From: an uncultured Porphyromonadaceae bacterium
GTDB lineage: Bacteria; Bacteroidota; Bacteroidia; Bacteroidales; Muribaculaceae
Length of the DNA stretch: 64,000 bases
Assembly: GCA_947174235.1 (NCBI GenBank)
Contig: CAMWID010000001.1
Coordinates: 1-64,000 of the forward strand
Direction of reading: 5' to 3'
Shown here: positions 26,298 through 36,900 of the stretch, piece after piece
Layout of the letters: each line of letters begins with the position of its first letter
How positions within the stretch are numbered: the first letter of the stretch is position 1
Program-made: the position numbers and the translations under genes
Notes under the pieces: generated by a model
Told to the model about the DNA's origin: nothing
The model's input: the letters and a program-made list of their open reading frames with translations, nothing else
Databases searched by the model: none

Positions 26298-27494
26298 ATG
26301 TACGAAATAATCCACGATTTTCTCTCCTCATTCCTTTCTGAAAACATTGCGCAAATGGCGTTTGCACCCGTCACATTAGCAACAATTGCCATTCTTGCTT
26401 ATCTTGCCTATCTCTTTTGCCACAGCGTGGTGGCGATGATTGTAAGAATCATCACCAGGCGTACCGTCAGCACCTGGGACGACGATCTGTTCAACGACCG
26501 TCTCATGAAAGCGTTCTCCCAACTTGCACCGGCAATTCTGGTGGCTTATCTTCTGCCCGATGCCTTCAATGAAGAAGGGAAAGTATATACCTGGCTCACC
26601 AAGCTGACAGAATTTTACATAGTCTGGGCTTTCGTGCATCTTGCCAACAGATTCCTGCAGAACCTGTACGATGCTTTCGACAAAAGAAAAAAATACAAAA
26701 TACACACTCTAAGGGGCGTGTTCCAGATTCTCAAACTTCTTTTCATCTGTGTGGGAGTCATCATCGGCATAAGTATCCTCTTCGACAAGAGTCCGATTGC
26801 CATTCTGACCGCGTTCGGAGCATCCGCCGCCGTCCTCATGCTGGTATTCAAGGACACGATTCTCGGACTTGTGGCAGGTGTACAGCTCACCGCCAACGAC
26901 ATGCTCAAGAAAGGGGATTGGATTGTAGTATCCAAATCAGGTGCGAACGGAGAAGTGATCGACGTATCGCTCACAACGGTAAAAATCCGAAACTGGGACA
27001 ACTCCGTTACAACCGTACCCCCATATACCCTTGTCAGTGAATCGTTCCAGAATTTCAAACCCATGCAGCAATCCGGAGGCAGACGCGTGATGCGCTCTGT
27101 CTTCATCGATATAAACTCCATAAGATTCTGCACTCCGCGCCAACTCTCTGAACTGAAGGACAAAGGATGGCTTACAGAAGAAGACACCGACAAAGCGGGG
27201 CACACCGTAAACATCGGACTTCTCCGACGGTATCTTGAACGCTATCTTGCCTCTCATCCGGATGTCGAGACAAGAATGACCCATATGGTCAGACAATTGC
27301 AGCCGACTCCCCAGGGCATACCGCTTGAACTTTATTTCTTCACCAACACCACCGAGTGGGTGGCATACGAACATATCCAGTCAGACATTTTCAACCATGT
27401 CTACGCTGTGGTACAGGAATTCGGGCTGTCGATATATCAGGCTCCTTCAGGCTCCGATGTATCATCCCTCTCCCCTCGTTCCCTGACATCATAA
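26298..27494 (+). CDS. MscS-family mechanosensitive channel
   Basis: The product is 398 residues from ATG 26298. The track start at 26214 lies in the repeat-like spacer and adds no conserved sequence. Membrane segments occur at about residues 20-45, 75-95 and 140-160. The pore-lining MscS helix reads LTAFGASAAVLMLVFKDTILGLVAG near residues 170-195, followed by the beta domain (NDMLKKGDWIVV and TVKIRNWDNSVTTVPPY). The long C-terminal region and the WDN-TVPPY motif point to the YbdG-like branch. It would release solutes on osmotic downshock. Confidence 0.9.
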   Translation: MYEIIHDFLSSFLSENIAQMAFAPVTLATIAILAYLAYLFCHSVVAMIVRIITRRTVSTWDDDLFNDRLMKAFSQLAPAILVAYLLPDAFNEEGKVYTWLTKLTEFYIVWAFVHLANRFLQNLYDAFDKRKKYKIHTLRGVFQILKLLFICVGVIIGISILFDKSPIAILTAFGASAAVLMLVFKDTILGLVAGVQLTANDMLKKGDWIVVSKSGANGEVIDVSLTTVKIRNWDNSVTTVPPYTLVSESFQNFKPMQQSGGRRVMRSVFIDINSIRFCTPRQLSELKDKGWLTEEDTDKAGHTVNIGLLRRYLERYLASHPDVETRMTHMVRQLQPTPQGIPLELYFFTNTTEWVAYEHIQSDIFNHVYAVVQEFGLSIYQAPSGSDVSSLSPRSLTS

Positions 27495-27523
27495 AAATGT
27501 TGATGCGGTTGTGAAAAACAGGG

Positions 27524-27554
27524 TTGCATATCTGAGGCATATTTTGTAATTTCG
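27524..27554 (+). promoter_or_regulatory. Probable promoter of the bioA-bioF-bioG/C operon
   Basis: TTG at 27524-27526 and TAATTTCG at 27547-27554 (one mismatch to TAnnTTTG), spacer 20. No BirA-type dyad is recognisable near it. Confidence 0.5.
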
Positions 27555-27709
27555 CGCATCAAAGCCGAACTCATCAAGTCTGCGGTACATACATTAATAC
27601 CCGGATGCACATGAGCCGGTATCTGACAACAGATATCAACCTTTGTAGAACACAGTCCATACATGGAGAACACAGATCATACCATCTGTTCCACAACATG
27701 GGCATTGAC

Positions 27710-29017
27710 ATGACCGACATGCATAATACCGGAATTGACACTATACATGACGAATTCGACAGGTGCCATTTATGGCATCCGTACACATCGACACACAATC
27801 CGTTGCCAACTTATGTTGTAGACCACGCCGACGGAGCAGAGATAGTCCTTGCCGACGGCACTCGCCTGATCGACGGGATGTCATCATGGTGGTGCGTGAT
27901 ACATGGATACAACCATCCGGTATTAAACAAGGCAATCACCGATCAGATCGCAAAAATGAGTCATGTGATGTTCGGAGGTTTCACCCACCGCCCGGCGATA
28001 GAACTCGGTAAACTTCTGCTTTCCATCCTTCCTCCCTCCATGAACCACATATTTTATGCTGATTCAGGCAGTGTGGCTACCGAAGTGGCTATGAAGATGG
28101 CGGTGCAGGCACAAAACAATCACAAACGTACCAATTTCGCCACAATTCGTTCCGGATACCATGGTGATACCTGGAATGCGATGTCGGTATGCGATCCGGT
28201 GACCGGCATGCATGGCGCATTCGGTCCGGCTCTCCCGATAAGATTCTTTGCTGAAGCTCCCACATGCCGTTTCGATGATGAATGGGATCCGAAATCATTC
28301 GAACCGATGCAAAAAATCCTTGATGATCACTCAGATGAAATCGCTGCGGTAATCCTCGAACCTGTAGTACAAGGTGCCGGTGGAATGAGATTCTATCATC
28401 CCCGTTACCTTCGAGAACTCCGCCGGGCATGCGATGAAAAGGGAGTGCTTCTTATCTTCGATGAAATCGCAACAGGATTCGGACGCACCGGTAAACTGTT
28501 CGCGTGGGAACACGCCGGCGTAGAACCGGACATAATGCTTTTGGGTAAAGCCATCACCGGCGGCTATATGACATTCTCCGCCATAGCCGCTTCCGCAAAA
28601 GTGGCGGACATGATCTCTTCCGGAGAAGCGGGAGTAATGATGCACGGTCCGACATTCATGGGGAATCCTCTCGCATGTTCTGTGGCATTGGCTGCAATAA
28701 GACTCCTTCTTAATTCTCCATGGCAGGAGAGGATAAAACGTATTGAATCCATTATGAAAGAGCGGCTTGCCCCGGCGCAAAAACTACCGAACGTCAGGGA
28801 TGTGCGCGTGTTGGGCGGAATTGGCGTTATAGAGGTTGATCAATACGTAGATTGCGGAGAGTTTCAGAAAAGATGCGTGAAAGAGGGAGTCTGGATCCGA
28901 CCTTTTGGCCACAACTGCTATATCATGCCGCCATATATGGCGGTCAGCGACGAACAGGTTGAAAAATTGTGCGACGCACTGATAAAGTTAGTAAAAGAAA
29001 TGCCATGCCGGGAATAA
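27710..29017 (+). CDS. bioA: Adenosylmethionine-8-amino-7-oxononanoate transaminase
   Basis: BioA converts KAPA to DAPA with SAM as amino donor. From ATG 27710 the product is 435 residues, close to the family norm, and the conserved [13 protein letters not shown] follows at once. The frame is open to an ATG at 27605, which would add 35 unconserved residues. Visible motifs include [13 protein letters not shown], the PLP-phosphate-binding [14 protein letters not shown] and the PLP lysine in [12 protein letters not shown]. Its stop lies 13 bases inside bioF, so the two genes are coupled. Confidence 0.94.
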   Translation: MTDMHNTGIDTIHDEFDRCHLWHPYTSTHNPLPTYVVDHADGAEIVLADGTRLIDGMSSWWCVIHGYNHPVLNKAITDQIAKMSHVMFGGFTHRPAIELGKLLLSILPPSMNHIFYADSGSVATEVAMKMAVQAQNNHKRTNFATIRSGYHGDTWNAMSVCDPVTGMHGAFGPALPIRFFAEAPTCRFDDEWDPKSFEPMQKILDDHSDEIAAVILEPVVQGAGGMRFYHPRYLRELRRACDEKGVLLIFDEIATGFGRTGKLFAWEHAGVEPDIMLLGKAITGGYMTFSAIAASAKVADMISSGEAGVMMHGPTFMGNPLACSVALAAIRLLLNSPWQERIKRIESIMKERLAPAQKLPNVRDVRVLGGIGVIEVDQYVDCGEFQKRCVKEGVWIRPFGHNCYIMPPYMAVSDEQVEKLCDALIKLVKEMPCRE

Positions 29018-30132
29018 GTGATATATTGTCATCTCTTGAAAGAGAACACCGTCTCCGACATATACCCCTGATCACTGAGACAGAAATTCTTGACCTTTCA
29101 TCCAACGATTACCTGTCGTTAGGCTCACGATGTGAAGAATTCCGGGAGGAATTTCTCGACCGGTTTTCCGATGCCCCATTCTCTTCTTCCGCATCACGTC
29201 TCCTTTCCTTAAAACAGAAATATCATAATGCGTTTGAGGAATATCTTGAGTCGCTATATGGCAAACCGGCTCTTCATTTCAATTCCGGCTACCACGCCAA
29301 TGTGGGATGTATAGGGGCGTTGACCATACCGTCCACACTCTTTGTATGCGACAAACTTATCCATGCCTCTATAGTTGACGGACTGCGCATTGCCGGAAGC
29401 ACATTCAAACGTTTCCCTCACAACGATACGGCGAAACTGCAAAAAATTGTAGAAAAGGAATCCTCACGTTTCGAGAACATAGTGATCGTAGTGGAGTCGA
29501 TCTACAGCATGGATGGCGACATAGCCCCTCTTCGTGAGTTGGTATCGTTAAAAAAACTATACCCCAATATCATTCTCTATGTTGACGAGGCTCACGCTTT
29601 CGGAGTCTGCGGTCCCAGGGGACTTGGCATATCCGAACAACTTGGACTGATCGATGACATAGACATCATCATAGGCACATTAGGAAAGGCAGCCGCTTCC
29701 GCCGGAGCTTTTGCCGTTTGCTCTTCAGAAATAAAATCTCTCCTTATCAATTGCGCGCGTCCGTTTATATTCTCGACAGCCCTACCTCCGGCAAACGTGG
29801 CATGGAGTATGCTGATGATAGAGAAAATCGTCGGTATGCAGGACGCACGCATACGCCTTGCAGATCTTTCGAAAGAATTTTCAGACAGACTTGAAGCGAT
29901 ATCCGGCAAACCGACCGGATCATCAACCCAGATAATCCCCTATCTTACAGGAAATGCGGAAAACGCGCTTGCAATAGCAGCCAAAATGCGGGAAAACGGG
30001 ATCATCGCCCTGCCGATCCGTCGCCCGACAGTGCCTCCGGGAGGCGAAAGAATCCGGTTTTCTTTAGGCGCCGACATGAATATTGAGCAGTTGCTACCTG
30101 TATTTGAAATCTTGAATGGTATGAATCTATGA
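29005..30132 (+). CDS. bioF: 8-amino-7-oxononanoate synthase
   Basis: The product is 375 residues from ATG 29005, overlapping bioA by 13 bases. The track start at 28969 is a GTG deeper in bioA. BioF condenses pimeloyl-ACP with alanine to make KAPA, using PLP. Family features are [10 protein letters not shown] at the N-terminus, [37 protein letters not shown] and the PLP lysine in [13 protein letters not shown] near residue 225. The alpha-oxoamine synthase fold is complete. Confidence 0.94.
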   Translation: MPGISDILSSLEREHRLRHIPLITETEILDLSSNDYLSLGSRCEEFREEFLDRFSDAPFSSSASRLLSLKQKYHNAFEEYLESLYGKPALHFNSGYHANVGCIGALTIPSTLFVCDKLIHASIVDGLRIAGSTFKRFPHNDTAKLQKIVEKESSRFENIVIVVESIYSMDGDIAPLRELVSLKKLYPNIILYVDEAHAFGVCGPRGLGISEQLGLIDDIDIIIGTLGKAAASAGAFAVCSSEIKSLLINCARPFIFSTALPPANVAWSMLMIEKIVGMQDARIRLADLSKEFSDRLEAISGKPTGSSTQIIPYLTGNAENALAIAAKMRENGIIALPIRRPTVPPGGERIRFSLGADMNIEQLLPVFEILNGMNL

Positions 30133-31484
30133 AGATCGAATGGCTAAATAAATCCGGTTCTGTACGGTTGATACTAATTTTCGCAGGATGGTCGACCGAC
30201 GGCTTGTTTTATTCCCACATCAGACTTGAGGGATGGGACGTGGCTGTAGTTTCCGGTTATTCCGACCTGTCATTCCCCTCAGGAATACTTGACGGCTATA
30301 ACACGATAGCTGTCTTTGCCTGGTCTATGGGTGTATATGCAGCATCCCGGGTGCTGAAACCCGGTCAGGTGGCTATCGCCGTCGCCGTAAACGGTACTGA
30401 ATTCCCGGTTCATGATAATTTCGGAATACCTTGCGACATATTTGAAGGCACTGCCATGTCTCTTTCCGACCGTAATCTGACAAAGTTCAGAAAAAGAGTT
30501 GCAGGCAGGACATACGAATCTATTAAAGATCTTTTTGATTCCTCCCGTGCAGATATTGACCGGCTTAAGAATGAATTGAATTTCATTGTCAGCCAAAAAC
30601 CGACATACACGCAAGGCTCTTTCCGCTGGCATAGAATATATGCGTCGGATGAAGACCGTATATTTCCATACGAGTCACAGATAGGCGCCTGGCTGGAAAA
30701 TCCTTTCCATCCCGAAATCGTCACCCTTCACTCTCCCCATTATGTGGATCTTTTTCCTATAATCAAAGGGATTCTTCCTTCAGGGAAAAAGATTGGCGAA
30801 CGGTTTCGCAAAGCCATCCCTACATATGATGCGCAGGCTTCCGCACAAAAGACTATAGCAAAAAGGCTTACAGAACTTTCGCCGGAATCAGGGCTCGACA
30901 ATATCGTTGAGATCGGACCTGGGACCGGACTGTTTACGAGAATGATCTCAAGAAAATGCAAGCCGAAAAAAATGATATGCGTAGATCTTTACGAACTTGA
31001 TCCTTTCAAAGTCGCTCCTTGTGAGGAATACCATATCGGCGATGCCGAAGCGTGGATTGAAAACGCCGCCTTAGATCAACCTGCATCTTTGGATGCCATT
31101 GTATCCGCTTCCGCAATACAATGGTTTGCCGATCCACACAGATTCATTAAGAACGCGGCACGCCTTTTAAAGCCCGGCGGCATCCTTCTATGCTCCACAT
31201 TTCTTCCGGGCAATCTTTCAGAACTCAAAGAGATATCCCCTTACGGTCTGCTTTATCGCAAACGCGAAGAGATTGAAGAGATGCTTAAAGAATTTTTTAC
31301 CGATGTCAATTTATCTGACGAATCTCTTCCCTTATCTTTCAGTTCGTCAAGAGAGACATTGCTTCACCTCAGCCACACCGGAGTCGGAGGAAGCTCTTCC
31401 TCCGGTATTCCTCTACATGAGCTTCTGAAGATTTTGCCTCCACGCCTCACTTACCGTCCGCTTTTTATAAAAGCAACCTTATGA
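30129..31484 (+). CDS. BioG-BioC fusion: pimeloyl-ACP methyl ester esterase plus malonyl-ACP O-methyltransferase
   Basis: The product is 451 residues. Residues 1 to about 210 match DUF452/BioG, an alpha/beta hydrolase with the nucleophile in FAWSMGVYAA (Ser66). Residues about 220-451 are a class I SAM methyltransferase of BioC type, with the SAM-binding VEIGPGTGLFTR near 260 and the later LKPGGILLCSTF. The two halves catalyse the opening and closing steps of pimelate synthesis: methylation of malonyl-ACP, then removal of the methyl from pimeloyl-ACP. Having both on one chain is a known arrangement in Bacteroidota. The gene overlaps bioF by 4 bp (ATGA). Confidence 0.92.
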   Translation: MKIEWLNKSGSVRLILIFAGWSTDGLFYSHIRLEGWDVAVVSGYSDLSFPSGILDGYNTIAVFAWSMGVYAASRVLKPGQVAIAVAVNGTEFPVHDNFGIPCDIFEGTAMSLSDRNLTKFRKRVAGRTYESIKDLFDSSRADIDRLKNELNFIVSQKPTYTQGSFRWHRIYASDEDRIFPYESQIGAWLENPFHPEIVTLHSPHYVDLFPIIKGILPSGKKIGERFRKAIPTYDAQASAQKTIAKRLTELSPESGLDNIVEIGPGTGLFTRMISRKCKPKKMICVDLYELDPFKVAPCEEYHIGDAEAWIENAALDQPASLDAIVSASAIQWFADPHRFIKNAARLLKPGGILLCSTFLPGNLSELKEISPYGLLYRKREEIEEMLKEFFTDVNLSDESLPLSFSSSRETLLHLSHTGVGGSSSSGIPLHELLKILPPRLTYRPLFIKATL

Positions 31485-31525
31485 ACATCTATATCAACTA
31501 AACATAATACCTTTTTTCAAAACCC

Positions 31526-32863
31526 ATGATTACCACACTTCTAATCATCTTCATTGTAGGCTATATCCTGATAGCCTCCGAACACCTTCTCGGTGTCAAC
31601 AAAGCCACCTTCGCGCTCATTATGTGCGCGCTCCTCTGGGCGGTATACTCCCTTTGCGGTCATGATCCCAACATCTCAACCGATATGGTGGAGGCTTTGG
31701 GCGATACCTGCGAGATCGTCGTATTCCTAATTGGAGCGATGACGATCGTGGAGCTTATAGACCGCTACGGCGGATTCAAGATCATGATCGACAAGATCCA
31801 TGCGTCAAACAAACGCAATCTTATGTGGATTCTCGCATTCGTGGCGTTCTTCCTGTCGGCGGTACTTGACAATATGACCACCACCATCATCATGGTCATG
31901 ATGCTGCGCCGTATGCTCAGCGACCAGAAAGAACGTTGGACATTTGCTTGCATCATCGTACTTGCCGCCAACGCAGGGGGCGCATGGTCTCCTATCGGCG
32001 ACATCACGACCATAATGCTCTGGATGAAGAATTATGTCTCTTCCGTTGACCTTATCGTCAACCTGCTGATCCCGTCGCTTGTCTCTGTGATCGTGCCCGT
32101 CTTTATCGCGAGCAGGATGATTCCCGCAGCCCCTATGGAACCGCGCAACCATCAGGACACCCGAATCGGTTATGATCTGTCAAAAGAACATCCCTCGATC
32201 TCAAGACTCGTGCTGTGGTGCGGCGTGGCGGGACTTCTTTTCGTACCCGTTTTCAAAGCTACCACTCACCTCGCCCCATATATGGGCATTCTTTTCTCTC
32301 TCGGCGTCCTGTGGCTCATGACAGAAATACTCGTCCACCATTACCGCCTGGACGGTAAAATCGAGGGGCGTATATCCCAGGTGATGCGCAACATCGACAT
32401 GTCTACAATCCTTTTCTTCTTAGGTATACTTATGGCGGTGTCTGCCCTCAGTCAGGCGGGAATCCTTGGAGAACTCGCGTCATGGCTCAACGAGACATTC
32501 CACAATGTATACGCCATAAACGGAATCATCGGCATACTATCTTCGATCGTTGACAACGTGCCTCTTGTGGCGGCATGTATGGAAATGTATCCTGTCGCCA
32601 ACGATGCACTTATAGCCGCGTCCGCCGACCCCGCTTACACGGCTTTATTCGTAGAGGACGGTCTTTTCTGGCATTTGCTCACTTTCTGCGCCGGAGTTGG
32701 AGGAAGCATGCTGATAATAGGCTCCGCAGCCGGTGTCGTCGCCATGGGTATCGAGAAAATACCTTTCATGTGGTATTTGAAAAGAATCACATGGCTTGCC
32801 TTCATCGGTTATATCTCGGGCATGGCTGTGATTTGGCTTGAGGCAAGCATCCTGAACATATAA
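31526..32863 (+). CDS. nhaD: NhaD-type Na+/H+ antiporter
   Basis: The product is 445 residues with about 12 membrane helices. Ion-transporter superfamily signatures are AVLDNMTTTIIMVMML and GGAWSPIGDITTIMLW, with an Asn/Asp pair that fits the NhaD cation path, and a second SSIVDNVPLVAACM in the C-terminal half. In the inner membrane it exports Na+ against H+. Together with the Nqr complex it would set the sodium gradient. It is closed by a bidirectional terminator shared with the aquaporin gene. Confidence 0.9.
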   Translation: MITTLLIIFIVGYILIASEHLLGVNKATFALIMCALLWAVYSLCGHDPNISTDMVEALGDTCEIVVFLIGAMTIVELIDRYGGFKIMIDKIHASNKRNLMWILAFVAFFLSAVLDNMTTTIIMVMMLRRMLSDQKERWTFACIIVLAANAGGAWSPIGDITTIMLWMKNYVSSVDLIVNLLIPSLVSVIVPVFIASRMIPAAPMEPRNHQDTRIGYDLSKEHPSISRLVLWCGVAGLLFVPVFKATTHLAPYMGILFSLGVLWLMTEILVHHYRLDGKIEGRISQVMRNIDMSTILFFLGILMAVSALSQAGILGELASWLNETFHNVYAINGIIGILSSIVDNVPLVAACMEMYPVANDALIAASADPAYTALFVEDGLFWHLLTFCAGVGGSMLIIGSAAGVVAMGIEKIPFMWYLKRITWLAFIGYISGMAVIWLEASILNI

Positions 32864-32868
32864 TGATC

Positions 32869-32940
32869 AAAACGATAAAATGGAAGAGTCGGTATGTCCG
32901 GTGTTCGCCAGACATACCGACTCTTTTATTTTATCGTTTT
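32869..32940. terminator. Bidirectional terminator between nhaD and the aquaporin gene
   Basis: AAAACGATAAAA with AAGAGTCGGTATGTC pairs with its complement across a 12-base loop. The outer arms give U-rich exits in both directions. It separates two convergent genes. Confidence 0.85.
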
Positions 32941-32957
32941 GACTGTATTTTTACCAA

Positions 32958-33662
32958 TCAGATTTCTGCCTCGGCTTTATTGCGGGATGAAACCATGAGC
33001 CAGAAGGCTACGGCAAGAGCGGCTCCGACAAGCGGACCCACCACCATTATCCAGAAATCAGGCCATGCATTCGGTGAAAACAACGCGGGACCAAAGCTTC
33101 GGGCAGGATTCACTGAACAGTTGTCTACCGGAATACCCACGATATTGACAAGACCGAGACCGATGCCTATGGCAAGTCCGGCAAACTTGCCGAATCCTTT
33201 CTTTGCATCTGTTGCGCCAATCACAATAAAAACAAAAAACATGGTAAGCAAAATCTCCGTAAACAACGCCATGCCCTGACTCACTCCGGGCTGACAGACA
33301 TTTGTAGCAAGATAATTGCCTGATGATGCTGTTATACCGCCATAACTGAATGCCTCTCCACCCATCTCGAAAAGCCAGAAAAGGAAGGCGGCGCCTACTG
33401 CCGCCCCGAGAAGCTGAGCTATGACATACATGATAAATTCCTTGAAACTCATCCTGCCGGCGATCAACATCGCGAAAGACACCGCAGGATTCACATGACA
33501 TCCCGAAATATTGCCTATACAGTAGCACAGGCATATCAGAACAAGGCCGAAACAGAGGCCTATGCCCAATCCTCCGATAGAAGGACCCGCGAGGACGGCA
33601 CTGCCGCAGGCGAGGAGCACCAGAAACATAGTTCCGAAAAACTCAGCATAAAATTTTTTCAT
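32958..33662 (-). CDS. Aquaporin (MIP family, AqpZ-like)
   Basis: The product is 234 residues from ATG 33662. The longer track start adds an unconserved 25 residues before the first helix. Six membrane segments with two NPA boxes are present, HVNPAVSFAM in the first half and SVNPARSFGPA in the second, as expected for a water channel. AqpZ and GlpF cannot be separated firmly by eye. No glycerol kinase or regulator is nearby, which leans to water transport in the inner membrane. Confidence 0.9.
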   Translation of the reverse strand: MKKFYAEFFGTMFLVLLACGSAVLAGPSIGGLGIGLCFGLVLICLCYCIGNISGCHVNPAVSFAMLIAGRMSFKEFIMYVIAQLLGAAVGAAFLFWLFEMGGEAFSYGGITASSGNYLATNVCQPGVSQGMALFTEILLTMFFVFIVIGATDAKKGFGKFAGLAIGIGLGLVNIVGIPVDNCSVNPARSFGPALFSPNAWPDFWIMVVGPLVGAALAVAFWLMVSSRNKAEAEI

Positions 33663-33854
33663 AAGTGTAAATTTATTAATTTGTCTATAGGGTTGCATGA
33701 TACTACGAAGTACCGCCACTCCCTTAAAAAACAACATAATCCGTTTTTAGGTTTCAATAATCATACATTTTGCTTCAATAAAATGGCGAAAGCAACATCA
33801 AGCTGCCGCTATAATCAGTGGCAGCAAATCCGGATGCAACATTGACAAAAACGG

Positions 33855-33893
33855 ACACAAAAAAAGAGGAACGCTTTCATGACGTTCCTCTTT
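33855..33893 (-). terminator. Terminator after nifJ
   Basis: Read leftward, AAAGAGGAACG forms a perfect 11-bp stem around a 9-base loop and is followed by a run of seven T. It lies 29 bases after the nifJ stop. Confidence 0.9.
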
Positions 33894-33921
33894 CTTTTGG
33901 TGTATAGTCAATACTTATGTA

Positions 33922-36900
33922 TTACTTGCGCAGATCTTCCTCTGTTTTGCTCAACTCGGGATCCTGACCCCAGTTCTGCTGAGAAAGACGTTTGTAGTTG
34001 TTGTAACGCCAGCGGGCGTTGTCCTGAGCCGCCTGGAAAAGCTCTCCTGCCGCCTCCGGCTGCATCTTGAAGAGCGATGCGAAACGAACCTCACCCTTGA
34101 GGAAATCCTGGAATTTGCTCCAGTCCGGCTCCTTGCTGTCAAGAGAGAACGGATTCTGACCCTCAGCCTCAAGTGCGGGATTGTAGCGCCACAGATGCCA
34201 GTAGCCACATTCAACAGCCTTTCTCTCTTCTTCCTGTGCCCTGCCCATACCGGACTTAAGACCGTGGTTGATACAAGGTGAGTAAGCGATGATCAGAGAA
34301 GGTCCGTCGTAAGCTTCCGCCTCACGGATAGCTTTGAGCGTCTGGGCATTGTCAGCACCCATTGCAACCTGTGCCACATATACATAGCCATAGGTTGTTG
34401 CGATAAGTCCAAGATCTTTCTTGCGGATACGTTTGCCTGCGGCAGCAAATTTGGCGATAGCCGCGATAGGAGTAGATTTGGATGACTGACCGCCAGTGTT
34501 TGAATACACCTCGGTGTCAAGTACGAGGATATTTACATTCTTCCCGGAAGCGATCACATGGTCAAGACCACCGAAACCGATATCATAGCTTGCGCCGTCA
34601 CCGCCGATGATCCAGTGGCTTCTCTTCGGGAGATAGTGGGCGAGCTCGACAATCTGACGTGACATCTCACATCCTGCCTCCGCACCTTTCTCAGCCTCGG
34701 CAAGGAAAGCGGCACCTTTCTCACGTGAAAGAGCTGCATCCTCACGCACTTCAAGCCATGCGGCTGCCGCTGCCTTGAAGCTTTCAGGAGCATCTGAAGC
34801 GGCGATCTTCGCACATGTATCTTCAAGACGCGCGCGCATCTTTTCATATGCGATGTTCATGCCGAGACCGAACTCACAGAAGTCCTCGAACAATGAGTTT
34901 GCCCATGCAGGTCCGTTGCCATTCTCGTCAGTGCAATACGGAGTGGAAGGTACAGAACCTGAATAGATTGAAGAACAGCCGGTAGCGTTAGCCACGATCT
35001 CGTGATTTCCATAAAGCTGTGTGATGAGTTTCACATATGGAGTTTCGCCACAACCGGAGCATGCACCGGAGAACTCAAAGAGAGGAGTGGAGAACTGACT
35101 GTTCTTCACATTCGCTTTGATATCCACAAGCTTGCTCTTGGATGATACGTTCTTCACGCAGTAATCCCAATTTGCCTGCTCTGAAAGCTGACCCTCTTCA
35201 TGAACCATGGCGAGAGCCTTGTTGCCCTTCTTGCCGGGACATACATCGACACAGTTGCCGCAACCAAGACAGTCAAGGACGTCAACCTGCTGTACGAAAC
35301 GCATGCCGGGGAACATCTTGCCGATAGCCGGGATAGAATGTTCTTCTCCGAACGGAGCCGCCTGCATCTCAGCCTCATCAAGTACGAACGGACGTATCGC
35401 TGCGTGAGGACATACGAATGAACACTTGTTACACTGTATACAGTTCTCCGGATTCCACTCCGGAACGAATGCCGCAACACCACGTTTTTCGTAACGCGCT
35501 GTCTCCTGAGGCCATGTTCCGTCTGCATTGTTCTTGAAAGTGGAAACGGGGAGAAGGTCTCCGTCCTGTGCATTGATCGGGAGAACGACATTAGTCACAA
35601 ACTCCGGCGCATCTATCTTGGCTGTCTCCTCGTCAGGAAGGTTAGCCCATGACGGATCCACATCAAGTTTCTTGTACTCTCCGCCACGGTCAACCGCAGC
35701 ATAGTTCATGTTGACGATGTTCTCACCCTTCTTGCCATAAGACTTGACGATGAACTTCTTCATCTGCTCGATGGCGAGATCAACGGGAATAACCTCCGTG
35801 ATACGGAAGAAGGCGCTCTGGAGAATGGTGTTGGTACGGTTGCCGAGACCGATCTCCTGTGCGATCTTTGACGCGTTGATGTAATATACGGTGATATTGT
35901 TGGTGGCAAAAAGTTTCTTTACCTTATTGGGAAGGTTTTTCGCAAGCTCCTCACCCTCCCAGATAGTGTTGAGAAGGAATGTTCCGTTGGGCTGAAGTCC
36001 GCGTGTCACATCATACATGTGAAGGTATGCCTGAACGTGGCATGCCACGAAATTAGGTGTGGTCACAAGATATGTGGAACGTATCGGCTCGTCACCGAAA
36101 CGGAGATGCGAGCAAGTGAAACCGCCTGATTTCTTGGAGTCATAAGAGAAGTATGCCTGGCAGTATTTATCGGTATTGTCACCGATAATCTTTACTGAAT
36201 TCTTGTTGGCGCCTACAGTACCGTCAGCACCAAGACCGAAGAATTTTGCCTGGAACATACCTTTGCCGCCGACACTGATCTCCGGCAGGATCGGGAGAGA
36301 AAGGAATGTCAGATCGTCTTCTATGCCGACTGTGAAACCATGTTTCGGCTGAGGAAGAGAAAGATTCTCGTATACTGAAAGGATCTGCGAGGGAGTTGTG
36401 TCTTTCGAGCTCAGACCATAACGGCCGCCAACTATCACAGGTGCGTTTTCTTTCCCTGCGAAGCATTCCACTACATCAAGATACAGTGGCTCTCCGTTAG
36501 CTCCGGGTTCTTTTGTACGGTCAAGCACAGCGATACGCTTTGCTGTAGCCGGAACTGCGGCAAGGAAATGCTTTGCTGAGAACGGGCGATAGAGATGCAC
36601 TGTCACAAGTCCGACTTTCTCCCCTTTTGCACGGAGAGGGTCGATTGTCTCGCGGATACACTCCGAAACACTGCCCATAGCTATGATCACACGCTCAGCC
36701 TCGGGATCTCCGTAATAATCGAAAAGTCCATAGTTTCTGCCGGTGATCTTGGAAACTTCCTTCATGTAGTTCTCCACAATCTCGGGAACCGCGTCATAAT
36801 ATGCGTTGCATGCCTCACGATGCTGGAAGAATACATCGGGGTTCTCAGCCATACCGCGAGCCACCGGTTTGTCGGGATTGAGGGCGCGCTTACGGAAATC

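Noticed and set aside
27495-27710. BirA operator upstream of bioA
   Set aside because: I looked for a long dyad of the TTGTAAAC type and did not find one. Only promoter-like boxes are present.
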